From assembly GCF_026309355.1 (NCBI RefSeq), contig NZ_JAPJZK010000001.1, forward strand, positions 1,364,001-1,428,000: a stretch of DNA of 64,000 nt, read 5' to 3'. Shown piece by piece: positions 19,021 through 27,571 of the stretch (positions are counted from its first letter, which is position 1; every line of letters begins with the position of its first letter). The position numbers and the translations under genes are program-made. The notes beneath the pieces were generated by a model. That model ran no database searches, was not told the origin of the DNA, and saw only the letters and a program-made list of their open reading frames with translations. This DNA comes from Spartinivicinus marinus. GTDB lineage: Bacteria > Pseudomonadota > Gammaproteobacteria > Pseudomonadales > Zooshikellaceae.

Positions 19021-19051
19021 AAAAGGGTTAAGTAAAATACTCAGCCCTTTT
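19021..19051. terminator. Hairpin terminator between convergent units
   Basis: AAAAGGG at 19021-19027 pairs with CCCTTTT at 19045-19051. The arms supply A/T tracts on both sides, so it can act for the symporter gene (+) and the cytochrome gene (-). Confidence 0.6.
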
Positions 19052-19080
19052 AAGTATCATCAAGTACAGATCAGTGAGTA

Positions 19081-19779
19081 TCATTCACCATAATAAGTTG
19101 ACAAATAATCCAATACTATTTGCTTTTTTTCATAAGCTATACTGTCCATGCCTTGCTCATCAACCATCCAATCTAGTGTTTCCTCCCAGCGTTCACGATT
19201 CATTCCTTGCTGAACAACCAATCTCAAAGAATGACAACTTGCACATAATTCACTAACTACCTCACTGCCATTTCCGGCTTTTAATAGTTTATTTGTTGCC
19301 GCTATATCTGTTTCTACTATAGTTTGGCTAGACAAAAGGTCATCAAAAGGAATTTTCCAGTTGGCTTCTTTACTATTTAATGTAGCAAGCCATGCAATAA
19401 CAGCTGCACGCATAGATACATTTTCAAGCCCCGGAAAGGCCATTTTATTACCTGGTGCAAAAGCTGCGGGCTGACGGAGGAATTTATCAAGCTGCTGGAA
19501 ATTCCAGCTACCTTGTTTATTCGATAAAGCTAAACTGTACTGATAACCACTAGCGCCAGCAATGCTTCTAGAGGAAAGGCCCCATAAATTAGGACCTATT
19601 TTATGGGGCTGATCTTTCTCAACATTATGGCATGCCAAACAAATATTAGCAGCCTGACGACCAACAGCAGCTAATTCATTTAGTTTGACTACTGTTTCAT
19701 CATTGGTTGATTGAGCATTAGCAGGAACCCCCCCTACCAATACTTTCATAAAAATAATACAAGATAAGTATTTTTGCAC
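19081..19779 (-). CDS. Periplasmic diheme cytochrome c (SoxD/SorB-like)
   Basis: The 232-residue exported cytochrome has a signal peptide ending near GGVPANAQS and two c-type heme sites, CLACH at 47-51 and CASCH at 179-183. The first half is a normal class I fold with a candidate distal Met in NKMAFPG. It follows the molybdenum oxidoreductase gene by 23 bases on the same strand and is the likely electron acceptor from it. Two hemes fit SoxD better than single-heme SorB, though it is shorter than classical SoxD. No soxXYZAB genes are visible, so a stand-alone sulfite dehydrogenase role is likelier than full thiosulfate oxidation. Confidence 0.82.
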   Translation of the reverse strand: MQKYLSCIIFMKVLVGGVPANAQSTNDETVVKLNELAAVGRQAANICLACHNVEKDQPHKIGPNLWGLSSRSIAGASGYQYSLALSNKQGSWNFQQLDKFLRQPAAFAPGNKMAFPGLENVSMRAAVIAWLATLNSKEANWKIPFDDLLSSQTIVETDIAATNKLLKAGNGSEVVSELCASCHSLRLVVQQGMNRERWEETLDWMVDEQGMDSIAYEKKQIVLDYLSTYYGE

Positions 19780-19802
19780 TAGCTAACTACCTAAACTGCT
19801 GA

Positions 19803-21143
19803 CTATACTACCCGAACAGCTATACGGTGAAAGCTGTTATTTAAATAACCCTTGGGATTCCAGTTGATTGCAAAAGGCTGGCTTATACCTTGCTCATCAG
19901 TAGCCTTAGCCCACACCTCATAGTAGCCTACCTGAGGAAATTTCACTGTTGTTTTGAAGCGTTGCCAGGCACCTTGATTAACAGGTTGATTTAATGTTGC
20001 CTGTTGCCATGTAGCCCCAAAGTCAATTGATATCTCTACTTTTTTTACTAATCTATCACCAGCCCAAGCATGACCACGAATCTCTAATTCATCTGTTCTT
20101 ATTTCAACATTGTTCTCAGGAAAAGTAATAAGCGATTTGACTGGCATCTCTTCAATAATGGCAAAATCCTTTTCTTCTACTTTCTCACCAGGAGCCACAG
20201 GATGATTAGGCACACGATAAGCTTTACCAGTCATCTTAGGACCATCGTGCACCTGGTTACGCAACTCTATGCGGGTTAACCACTTTTGGGAGCATGAGCC
20301 AGGCCAACCAGGAATAACTAAACGTAGAGGCGCACCATTCATTGGATGTAGTGGTGCTCCATTCATTTCAAAAGCAATCAAGTTTTCAGCACCCAGTGCT
20401 TTTTCTATAGGAACACCTCTTGAAATAGGTAATTTACCTGGTTTTCCTGAAAGATGACTATCAGCACTATAATGAGCAGTGTAAACAACTTCTTCTTGAA
20501 CTCCCGCCGCTTTTAAAACATCAGCTAGCCTTACTCCTGTCCATTGAGAGCAAGCAACAGCTCCATAAGTCCACTGATTACCACTGGCTTTCGGCTCAAA
20601 AAATGCTCTGCCATTACCTCCACATTCCAACACAAGGTTTTTGGTTACCACATCAAAATGTTTTTTAAGGTCAGAAATTTTTAGCGATAGGGATTTATTA
20701 ACCAGGCCATCAATCGTTAACAGCCATTTTTCAGGGTCAACATTTACCGGAGGAACTCCATTATTACGAATAAAGTGACGTGCTGTAGGCGTAACTTCAT
20801 CATCCAATAAATGTGGTGGAGTTTCTGCATTAACCGGACGGTCATTTAGGATTAAAAGGCCATCCTTGCCTTGTATTTGTAAGTCTGGCATTCCACTGGC
20901 CATTGCCGCAGGAATGAGGCCACCAGGCATATTTCGATGAAATGGAATGTAGCCACCTAAAGTAGCAGCCATACTTGCCAAGCCAAGCCCCTTAAGAAAC
21001 CCTCTTCGATCAGAATAAGCTTTTCGACCAAATGCAACCTCATCCGCTTTATCTGGATTTTCTAGATAAAGGTCTAACAGATTTTTCTGATTAGATTGAC
21101 TTGCATTTTTGGTAATATCACTACTTCTTCTTTTATCAGACAT
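19803..21143 (-). CDS. Molybdenum sulfite/sulfane dehydrogenase catalytic subunit (SoxC/SorA-like)
   Basis: The 446-residue protein of the sulfite oxidase family has a twin-arginine signal (SDRRGFLKGLGLASMAATLG, RR at 46-47). The molybdenum-binding Cys174 lies in LECGGNGR, followed by GWPGSCSQKWLTRIEL. A C-terminal dimerisation domain carries VEISIDFGATWQQATL. It would oxidise sulfite, or a protein-bound sulfane, in the periplasm and pass electrons to the cytochrome encoded next. The frame opens at 21167, but the ATG at 21143 follows a GGGATTAAG site and is preferred. Export starts about 45 residues from the N terminus, longer than usual for a Tat leader. It could remove sulfite from organosulfonate breakdown; no desulfonating enzyme such as Xsc is in the window. 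Confidence 0.85.
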   Translation of the reverse strand: MSDKRRSSDITKNASQSNQKNLLDLYLENPDKADEVAFGRKAYSDRRGFLKGLGLASMAATLGGYIPFHRNMPGGLIPAAMASGMPDLQIQGKDGLLILNDRPVNAETPPHLLDDEVTPTARHFIRNNGVPPVNVDPEKWLLTIDGLVNKSLSLKISDLKKHFDVVTKNLVLECGGNGRAFFEPKASGNQWTYGAVACSQWTGVRLADVLKAAGVQEEVVYTAHYSADSHLSGKPGKLPISRGVPIEKALGAENLIAFEMNGAPLHPMNGAPLRLVIPGWPGSCSQKWLTRIELRNQVHDGPKMTGKAYRVPNHPVAPGEKVEEKDFAIIEEMPVKSLITFPENNVEIRTDELEIRGHAWAGDRLVKKVEISIDFGATWQQATLNQPVNQGAWQRFKTTVKFPQVGYYEVWAKATDEQGISQPFAINWNPKGYLNNSFHRIAVRVV

Positions 21144-21170
21144 CTTAATCCCTATGCAGCAACGCACATA

Positions 21171-21188
21171 CAGTTATTTAGAGGTGCC
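21171..21188 (-). repeat. GGGCACCTCTAATAA-type motif
   Basis: Read on the minus strand the bases are GGCACCTCTAAATAACTG, upstream of the SoxC-like gene. Related copies are at 43315, 49028, 50098 and 57281. They may be solo ends of an insertion sequence or MITE. Confidence 0.5.
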
Positions 21189-21382
21189 ATTATATACAAT
21201 AAAGGCTCAATACTTAATCTGTATCAATTTTATACAAAAATATATGTATTACATTTGACGTATTATCTTGTTCCAGTACATTATTTAGCTATTGGTAACA
21301 ACTAACAAATTTAGTACTATAGCGAATCAGTAGATATCAAAAAACTGTTCTCAAATCAAGATTTACATTTACTTTAGCAAAA

Positions 21383-22195
21383 GTGTTTAAAAGGACATTG
21401 GTTGTGCTAAAAATAACCAAACGCAGGCATTTACAACTATTCTTATCTCTATTTCTAACTGTTTTTATATTTATTAAGCATCTTTATGCTGATGACTCCT
21501 TCCCCCATAGATCGAGTTACCCCGATGTAAAAACAATAGAGTTAGATGAACTATATCATAAAAAAAAGCAATGCCTTGTTATAGACGTAAGATCAAAAGT
21601 GGAATATGACGTTATTCATATTAGCGATTCCATTAATATTTCTTTAAGTAAAATAAATTTCAGTACGCTAGTTGAAAATGCACAAAAAAAGCAGAACAAA
21701 GCTTGTATTGTATTTTACTGTAACGGTCATACCTGCAAGAAGTCTTATAAAGCTGCACAAAAAATGAGCCATTCTAAACTATACAACCTAGTACGTTCGT
21801 TTGATGCAGGGATTTTTTCATGGGCAAATAAATACAACAATCAAACTATCCTACTTGGAAAAGTACTTACAGATAAAAGCAAGCTGATTAACAAGCAAGA
21901 GTATGAACAATATTCAATCACTAAAGCTGAAATAAATGACAAATTTAATACTATTGATATAAGAGACCACTTTCAAAGAAAGGAAGAAAAGATCCATCTT
22001 AAGGCAGTAAAACGTATTCCTTTAACACGAATACGCCCCTTACTAAAGAGGCATCTTATAAAAGATGAAAATTTACTCTTTATTGATAAAGTAGGCAAAC
22101 AAAATCGTTGGTTGCATTATTACCTGAAAGAGTACGGTTACAAAAATTATGTATTCCTAAAAGGAGGCAGCACCACCTTTAATAAAAACGAATAA
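21383..22195 (+). CDS. Exported double-rhodanese protein, paralogue 1 of 3
   Basis: The product has about 270 residues, an N-terminal signal or anchor (residues about 16-36), then the shared motif SFPHRSSYPDVKTIELDEL. The first rhodanese domain has CLVIDVRSKVEYDVIHI and an active loop YCNGHTCKKSY with Cys113 and Cys118. The second (about 190-265) keeps DIRDHFQRKE and VFLKGG, but its active loop reads FIDKVGKQNRW with no Cys. Domain 1 could bind or transfer sulfane sulfur; domain 2 looks structural or ligand-binding. The GTG start at 21383 is uncertain; TTG 21398 and GTG 21404 are alternatives. Neighbours are the divergent sulfite dehydrogenase pair and two paralogues downstream, which suggests a periplasmic sulfur-handling role. 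Confidence 0.8.
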   Translation: MFKRTLVVLKITKRRHLQLFLSLFLTVFIFIKHLYADDSFPHRSSYPDVKTIELDELYHKKKQCLVIDVRSKVEYDVIHISDSINISLSKINFSTLVENAQKKQNKACIVFYCNGHTCKKSYKAAQKMSHSKLYNLVRSFDAGIFSWANKYNNQTILLGKVLTDKSKLINKQEYEQYSITKAEINDKFNTIDIRDHFQRKEEKIHLKAVKRIPLTRIRPLLKRHLIKDENLLFIDKVGKQNRWLHYYLKEYGYKNYVFLKGGSTTFNKNE

Positions 22196-22238
22196 ATTCA
22201 CTCATCAATAATAGAAATATGCTAACGATAGCATAATG

Positions 22239-22274
22239 TTTGGGGTTAAGCTTTTCTGTATAGCTTACCCCAAA
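22239..22274 (+). terminator. Strong hairpin between rhodanese paralogues 1 and 2
   Basis: TTTGGGGTTAAGCT (22239-22252) pairs with AGCTTACCCCAAA (22262-22274) with one bulged base. It lies 44 bases after paralogue 1 and has a short AT loop. No long T tract follows, so it may stabilise or attenuate rather than fully terminate. Confidence 0.5.
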
Positions 22275-22419
22275 AGCATTTCAGGCAAAAATAAAACTAT
22301 TTATTAACCTCCATATTACTTAGCTATATCTACCAACCTAATTATTTCTACTCAATCATACTTTCAACTATATATTAACTATAATTACTGCATTAAAAAC
22401 CCCACCTTCGAGCTTAAAA

Positions 22420-23208
22420 ATGAACGCCACTCTCTTCAAGCAAAACTATACAGTAGTTATACTACTTATAAGCCTAGTTGCTTTAAATATCAGCACTGCA
22501 AGTAACTTTCCACTAAGAGAAAAATATAAAGACATACCTATTATAGAACTTAACACTCTTGGTGAAGAGCTTAGTGACACAATTGTCATCGATGTTAGAT
22601 CTAAAGCTGAATATAATGTTATACATATAGCTAACGCTCATAATATTCCCCTATCAAATATGGGATTTACTAGTAAAGTACAAAACCTAAGAAAGGAAAA
22701 TCCAAACAAAAAGATTATTGTGTATTGCAATGGACATACTTGCGCTAAAAGCTACAAAGCCACCAAAAAACTAATGGATTCAAATATAGATAACTGCTAT
22801 GCATTTGATGCTGGAATATTTGACTGGGTCAATAAATACCCTGAAAACTCATCATTACTTGGTGAGTCTCCTGCAGACTTAAACAAGATCATCAGCAAAG
22901 ATGAATTTAAGCAGCATACATTAGAAAAAGACCATTTTGAAAGCAAGCTAAACTCTACTAAAAATTCAGTTGTTATAGATATAAGAGAATCTGTACAACG
23001 CAGTTTTTCTCCTAGTTACAGTAATATTAGAAATATCCCCTTTGACCGATTCACTAAAGCCCTCAAGAACAGCAAATATAAAGATAAAACCATGTTTATT
23101 TTTGATGCTGTTGGCAAACAAGTAAAATGGCTACAGTATCACTTAAAAAACCATCAATATCAAAGTTATTACTTCTTAAAAGGAGGAGTTAAAGCATTAC
23201 AGAAATAG
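22420..23208 (+). CDS. Exported double-rhodanese protein, paralogue 2 of 3
   Basis: The 262-residue product has a signal peptide to about residue 28, then NFPLREKYKDIPIIELNTL, the same linker motif as its neighbours. Rhodanese domain 1 has TIVIDVRSKAEYNVIHIA and the loop YCNGHTCAKSY (Cys103, Cys108). Domain 2 keeps VVIDIRESVQRSF and YYFLKGG, but its loop is FIFDAVGKQVKWLQYHLK, so the expected catalytic Cys is replaced by Asp. This is the cleanest start of the three. It is 44 bases before paralogue 3, probably cotranscribed with it. The triplet looks like tandem gene duplication followed by divergence. Confidence 0.82.
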   Translation: MNATLFKQNYTVVILLISLVALNISTASNFPLREKYKDIPIIELNTLGEELSDTIVIDVRSKAEYNVIHIANAHNIPLSNMGFTSKVQNLRKENPNKKIIVYCNGHTCAKSYKATKKLMDSNIDNCYAFDAGIFDWVNKYPENSSLLGESPADLNKIISKDEFKQHTLEKDHFESKLNSTKNSVVIDIRESVQRSFSPSYSNIRNIPFDRFTKALKNSKYKDKTMFIFDAVGKQVKWLQYHLKNHQYQSYYFLKGGVKALQK

Positions 23209-23252
23209 TAGCATCCTATATTCAAACAGCAGTTCAAAACAAGACATTATTT

Positions 23253-24098
23253 ATGTTTTTACTGAAGAAGACCTTACTTGTACTAACTTTATTGTTTTCC
23301 ACGGAAAATACTTTTTGCTTAGATCAATCATTCCCTCATCGCTACAAGTACAAGCATATACCAATTTTACTCCCACAAAATTTAAATAATAATTTTGACA
23401 AGTATGTTATTATCGATGTTAGATCTTGGATAGAATATAATATAATCCACATTACTGGTTCATATAACATAGAGTTATCTAAAAGAGATTTCACACATTT
23501 AGTATCAGAATTGATCAATAATAATCCCAATAAAGAAGTTGCTGTTTACTGTAATGGCCATCAATGTAAAAAAAGCTACTTAGCTGCTGAAAAACTAATG
23601 AAACACCATATTTCTGCGTTTGCAATGGATTCAGGAATTTTTGATTGGGTCAAATTATATCCAGATAAAACCAACTTTCTAGGAAAAAGCCCAGCTAACT
23701 TATCCAAACTAATATCTCAAGAAGAGTTTGAGTCTCATGCGTTAACTATTAGCGATTTCAAAGATAGAATCAGCCTATTTAATGAATCAAATCACGATAT
23801 AATAGTCATCGATATAAGAGAGCCATTTCAGAGAGAAGTAGAAATAAAAAATATAGTTGGCATCCAAGTTAGAAGAATCCCTTTCTCAAACTTTATTTCA
23901 GCAATTCAACTGAACAGGATAGGAATAAATGATAAAATACTATTCATTTTTGATGCAGTTGGAAGGCAGATATATTGGGCACAGTATTACTTAAAAATGG
24001 AAGACGTTCAAAAATATTACTTTTTAAAAGGCGGTGCTAGAGTACTTATAAAAAACATGCATAACAAAGACGCTAGAAGTCCATCTCTCAGGTTATAA
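23253..24098 (+). CDS. Exported double-rhodanese protein, paralogue 3 of 3
   Basis: The 281-residue product has a signal peptide (LLVLTLLFSTENTFC), then SFPHRYKYKHIPI. Domain 1 has VIIDVRSWIEYNIIHITGSY and the loop YCNGHQCKKSY (Cys100, Cys105). Domain 2 has IVIDIREPFQREVE and the Cys-less loop FIFDAVGRQIYWAQYYLK, ending YYFLKGG. About 20 extra residues follow at the C terminus compared with paralogue 2. Same strand, 44 bases after paralogue 2. The retained D-x-VG-[KR]-Q-x2-W pattern in all three second domains argues that the altered loop has a conserved job. Confidence 0.82.
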   Translation: MFLLKKTLLVLTLLFSTENTFCLDQSFPHRYKYKHIPILLPQNLNNNFDKYVIIDVRSWIEYNIIHITGSYNIELSKRDFTHLVSELINNNPNKEVAVYCNGHQCKKSYLAAEKLMKHHISAFAMDSGIFDWVKLYPDKTNFLGKSPANLSKLISQEEFESHALTISDFKDRISLFNESNHDIIVIDIREPFQREVEIKNIVGIQVRRIPFSNFISAIQLNRIGINDKILFIFDAVGRQIYWAQYYLKMEDVQKYYFLKGGARVLIKNMHNKDARSPSLRL

Positions 24099-24142
24099 AT
24101 AATTTCAATAATTATATTAATAAAAGCATAGATCAGGCCAAA

Positions 24143-24931
24143 TTATAGATTTGGTATATATTTGGTTAGTAGCTCTTTCAACCGTCCTTTACGCTCCATT
24201 TCATCTAATCCTTTATTGATAATATTTAACAGCTTTTTCCCCTGAGGGTGCTGTTTTGATATTAAGAAATGAAATCGCTCTTTTGGCACAGGAAGTGCTT
24301 GATAACCAATTTCTTCCGTTAATAAAGGCTTATCTAAAATCATCCATGCAGCAGCAATAATTTCTAGACGAGCAAAAGCTGCATGACAGAATTTATGGTG
24401 AACTCTGCCAATCAAAGCTTCATGATTTTTTGTTGAACGCGAGATTTCTTCATTTTTGAAACCAAAGTTTGTATAGTTATAGCCTAATAACCCACAACGT
24501 AAATCGGGACTTAAGTTATTTTTCACTTGCTCAACAGTCAGTCCTGAAGGAAATTGACTTTTTAAATAGAAAAATGCAGGTGTTAGCTCATAACTGTGGC
24601 GAGAATATAAGTAATCTCTACGGCGCTCTTCATTTAAAGAGGTAGGCCATATCATGTGAAACTCGCCAGACTTTAGCGACTCCAAACATCGCTTCCAAGG
24701 TCTGATAACGTGCTTTAATTTTATGTTATAAGGCTTGAGAATCTCTTCCATCACATCAACATTATAACCCACTAACTCATTATTTCCTTTACGATCATGA
24801 TACTCATAAGGTGCCCACAGTGTTTGTGGTGTTGTACAAGCCAGTATCTCAGTATTGGGGGGTAAGTCAGCTGATAACTGAAGGGAAAAACAGGTTAACA
24901 ATAATAAAAATCGTTTATTTAGAATCAACAT
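24143..24931 (-). CDS. Orphan periplasmic solute-binding protein, SBP_bac_3-like
   Basis: The 262-residue exported protein has a signal peptide (FLLLLTCFSLQLSAD). The mature protein resembles family 3 amino-acid-binding proteins (LWAPYEYHDRKGNNELVGYN, VDVMEEILKPYNIK, FHMIWPTSLNEERRRDYLYS, and the end GLDEMERKGRLKELLTKYIP). The frame opens at a TTG at 24949; the ATG at 24931 gives the better signal peptide. No permease or ATPase gene is adjacent. Such lone proteins can be transport components or ligand sensors. It converges on the rhodanese genes. Confidence 0.78.
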   Translation of the reverse strand: MLILNKRFLLLLTCFSLQLSADLPPNTEILACTTPQTLWAPYEYHDRKGNNELVGYNVDVMEEILKPYNIKLKHVIRPWKRCLESLKSGEFHMIWPTSLNEERRRDYLYSRHSYELTPAFFYLKSQFPSGLTVEQVKNNLSPDLRCGLLGYNYTNFGFKNEEISRSTKNHEALIGRVHHKFCHAAFARLEIIAAAWMILDKPLLTEEIGYQALPVPKERFHFLISKQHPQGKKLLNIINKGLDEMERKGRLKELLTKYIPNL

Positions 24932-25035
24932 TTTTATACTCTCAACCAATCAATACCAACTGTTAATAATATAGTTTAGTCGATGAGAGTTTCGTGTACC
25001 AGGGAGGAGGTAAGGCACTCCCCCCTACTTATTGC

Positions 25036-25881
25036 CTACAAGATTAATATATTCTTTAGATTCTGATCTAGCTTTTGCAGGTACTTTAAACCAAACTGAC
25101 CATTTTCCAGTTCACTATACAACACTTCAGGTAAATCTTGGTTAACTTCTTGGCTACATGATGCTGCAGCTAACGCTATAGTAGCTACAGTATCGACATC
25201 CCCTGTATAGTCAACGCATTGTTTCAAAATAGCTGATAAATCTTGATGACTAATAATAGCTGCTACAGCAGCATGAGTAGCATCAACTCCCAAATGTCCG
25301 ATCTTACCTTGCCAAGGTGTATTCCAATCACCCGGTACCTTCGATTTGAGATAGTTTCCTAAATCCTGTTTGTCACCCAGTTGATATTGGCAATAATGTA
25401 CCATCAGTGCAGCCGCTACAGCCGAATTAACTCCACCTGGTGTATCATGGGTTACTTTTGCTTGAATAGTGGCATATTCAACAATCTGCTTTTCATCAGC
25501 CAGTAAACCAATAGGACCCGCTCGCATAGCCGCACCACTTTTATCACTATAAGGCTTAATTTGCTCAAGGAATTGCTTACCATCACTTATATCCGTTAAA
25601 AATTGATAAAAACGACTGGCATAACCTTCTCTGGGGTCTCGTTTAAAAGCATTTACAAAATAATTCGCAATATTTTCCAGCATCCACTCATCATCACTAA
25701 TTAATAGCTCAGCAACCGCCAAACTCATTTGGGTATCATCAGTGTAGCAACCAGGCTTAATGGACAGGTGCCTTGGATGCTGAATATATTGCTGCAAGTT
25801 GTTATGTTCCTTAACAACCTTTTTATTAACATACTCAAAACCAGCGCCGTATGCATCACCAATTGCAAGTTCTACTAGCAT
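25036..25881 (-). CDS. ADP-ribosylglycohydrolase family protein (DraG-like)
   Basis: The 281-residue enzyme has the N-terminal signature LAIGDAYGAGFEY, the metal-binding YTDDTQMS (Asp48, Asp49), and the C-terminal GDVDTVATIALAAA. This is the full metal set of ADP-ribosylglycohydrolases, which remove ADP-ribose from proteins or small molecules. The protein is cytosolic and of normal length. It lies on the same strand as, and just downstream of, the Rhs effector island with its small immunity-like genes. Some DraG proteins act as immunity to ADP-ribosylating type VI toxins (the Tri1 case), so a defensive role is possible but unproven. A housekeeping role is equally possible. Confidence 0.88.
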   Translation of the reverse strand: MLVELAIGDAYGAGFEYVNKKVVKEHNNLQQYIQHPRHLSIKPGCYTDDTQMSLAVAELLISDDEWMLENIANYFVNAFKRDPREGYASRFYQFLTDISDGKQFLEQIKPYSDKSGAAMRAGPIGLLADEKQIVEYATIQAKVTHDTPGGVNSAVAAALMVHYCQYQLGDKQDLGNYLKSKVPGDWNTPWQGKIGHLGVDATHAAVAAIISHQDLSAILKQCVDYTGDVDTVATIALAAASCSQEVNQDLPEVLYSELENGQFGLKYLQKLDQNLKNILIL

Positions 25882-26067
25882 TTTTACTCTTAAAGTACTT
25901 TATTGAACATAGAGTATATTTTAACATAAGGCTATTTTTAGGTATAGGACCAAAAAGCATGAAAAAAACAACACTTAAATTAGCTATAAGGTAAAATAAA
26001 AAACTGATTATGGTCCAGTATTTTATACATAGAATCTCATGCTTATTTCCTTAATGAAAATTTTTAT

Positions 26068-26526
26068 TTAGCTATCACTTTCTAAAAAGTTATCATAGTC
26101 ACCATATTCATCAATAGCCCACCCAATTTTTCTCCAGATAAAGCCTTCTTTTTCGTTACAGGTGTAGCTAATGTAATCTCCCTTACAATTGTATATTTGT
26201 AGTCTCCTAGGGCGAGAGTAAAGCATGATATCTGCATACCCTTTAATCAACTCATCTTCAACAGTTATAACCATATTAACAGTAACTGTGATGTCTATGC
26301 TCCCTAGTATTTTTTTATTTTGATTAGCAAATACTCTTAAGGAAGAAAAGTCATCTCCAATTGAGTCAATCTCAAATTTCAATTCTACATCTATTTCTTC
26401 TTCAAGCCTGTTCACTAATAAATATGCAAAATTATGATAGTCATTTTCACTTAACTTCAATCTATTTTTAAATCCATTGAAAAATTTTCCCACAAAAAGA
26501 TAGCCCTTAATACATTTTACGATCAA
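26068..26526 (-). CDS. Hypothetical protein in the Rhs immunity region
   Basis: The 152-residue protein is not recognised. It has no signal peptide or membrane segment, is acidic at the C terminus (EYGDYDNFLESDS) and looks alpha/beta (IDITVTVNMVITVEDELIKG). Two more small genes and the Rhs effector lie upstream on the same strand. Position, size and acidity resemble orphan immunity genes that accumulate behind Rhs toxins, but no family match supports this. An AT-rich gap of 155 bases separates it from the next gene upstream. Confidence 0.6.
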   Translation of the reverse strand: MIVKCIKGYLFVGKFFNGFKNRLKLSENDYHNFAYLLVNRLEEEIDVELKFEIDSIGDDFSSLRVFANQNKKILGSIDITVTVNMVITVEDELIKGYADIMLYSRPRRLQIYNCKGDYISYTCNEKEGFIWRKIGWAIDEYGDYDNFLESDS

Positions 26527-26681
26527 CTTGCTTTACAGCAAGTCCAACCATCTTATAGCTTAATTTAAATAGAATATTTAAATTAAGCTACTTACCTCAC
26601 CAAACATTAGGTAGCAAGCCAATAATAAATTAGCTCTCTTACTATGACCATATGCAAGTTCAGTTACAATAGAGCCTGGAT

Positions 26682-27113
26682 TCAGTCACTTATGTCTAAA
26701 TCTAGAACTGCCTGAGCATAATTTTTTACAGCATCATCCTCATCATTAACGAGTTTCGCTGAAAAAAACTTTGCTAGCTCTAAATTCTTCCACCTTAAAC
26801 CTTCAAGTGCGTCATATCTAACTCCACTATCTGAATCAAACAGACCAATAATACATGCTATAGTACTAATATCACTGGTTAGTTGAGACAAAGACTCAAG
26901 TGCAACTTTTCTAACATCTTCTTCGTCGTCACTTGTCAAAGCTTTTATCAAAGATGCTTGAACCAATGTATTATTTTCTGCATATTCTGCTAGGTTTTCC
27001 GCTGCAGACATCCTTGTATACCTTCCTTCTAAATACTTAGGAACAACATCTTCTCGCAAATTTCGAGCCTGCTTTATTCCTAATAAAAGATCTACTGTAG
27101 TATCTATGTCCAT
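26682..27113 (-). CDS. HEAT-repeat-like small protein, candidate immunity protein
   Basis: The 143-residue acidic protein is built from helical repeats of HEAT/PBS-lyase type: ALTSDDEEDVRKVALESLSQ, LFDSDSGVRYDALEGLRWK and LVNDEDDAVKNYAQAVLDL recur at about 33-residue spacing. HEAT-like proteins are frequent among immunity proteins of polymorphic toxins. It lies 74 bases downstream of the gene following the Rhs effector, on the same strand. Binding partner unknown; it may be a second, orphan immunity gene. Confidence 0.68.
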   Translation of the reverse strand: MDIDTTVDLLLGIKQARNLREDVVPKYLEGRYTRMSAAENLAEYAENNTLVQASLIKALTSDDEEDVRKVALESLSQLTSDISTIACIIGLFDSDSGVRYDALEGLRWKNLELAKFFSAKLVNDEDDAVKNYAQAVLDLDISD

Positions 27114-27187
27114 TTTAATTGAATATTATAGCCAATTATTTTTTTAAATATTTTGTTCGCTTCTCATTGTATATCAATAATAATAGA

Positions 27188-27571
27188 TTATGGATCAAGA
27201 ATTAGATCCAAATTATCTTTTGTGTATACCATTTCATCAAGATCATCAACAACCATATTCCACCGTCTCATCCCTTCTCTGGCTATCTTCACTGCTAATT
27301 CCATACATTTGCCTTCTTTACCTAAAGTTAATTCATAAAAGCTGCATGGATTAGCTTTTAGTTCACTACGCCATATTGCTAATTCTTCTTCATCACTTTC
27401 CTCTAAAACAAAAGAGGCTAAGTAGTTGACCCATACAACTGCAGGTAATTCACAAATCATGCCGCTAACTTTTTGTTCATTCACATCAATCGCTGACAAG
27501 TCTTGCAAAAACTTCAACCCTTCTTCTCTAGTAATTTTATCACTACTAACTAAATATAATGATGTAGACAT
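27188..27571 (-). CDS. Putative cognate immunity protein of the Rhs toxin
   Basis: The 127-residue acidic cytosolic protein begins directly at the Rhs stop codon (Rhs ends at 27572, this gene starts at 27571). It has no signal peptide; segments include EGLKFLQDLSAIDVNEQKV and FVLEESDEEELAIWRSEL. I do not recognise a named Imm family. The abutting position behind a toxin tip is the normal place for the cognate immunity gene, which would neutralise the nuclease-like tip in the producing cell and in siblings. Function is inferred from place, size and charge. Confidence 0.72.
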   Translation of the reverse strand: MSTSLYLVSSDKITREEGLKFLQDLSAIDVNEQKVSGMICELPAVVWVNYLASFVLEESDEEELAIWRSELKANPCSFYELTLGKEGKCMELAVKIAREGMRRWNMVVDDLDEMVYTKDNLDLILDP

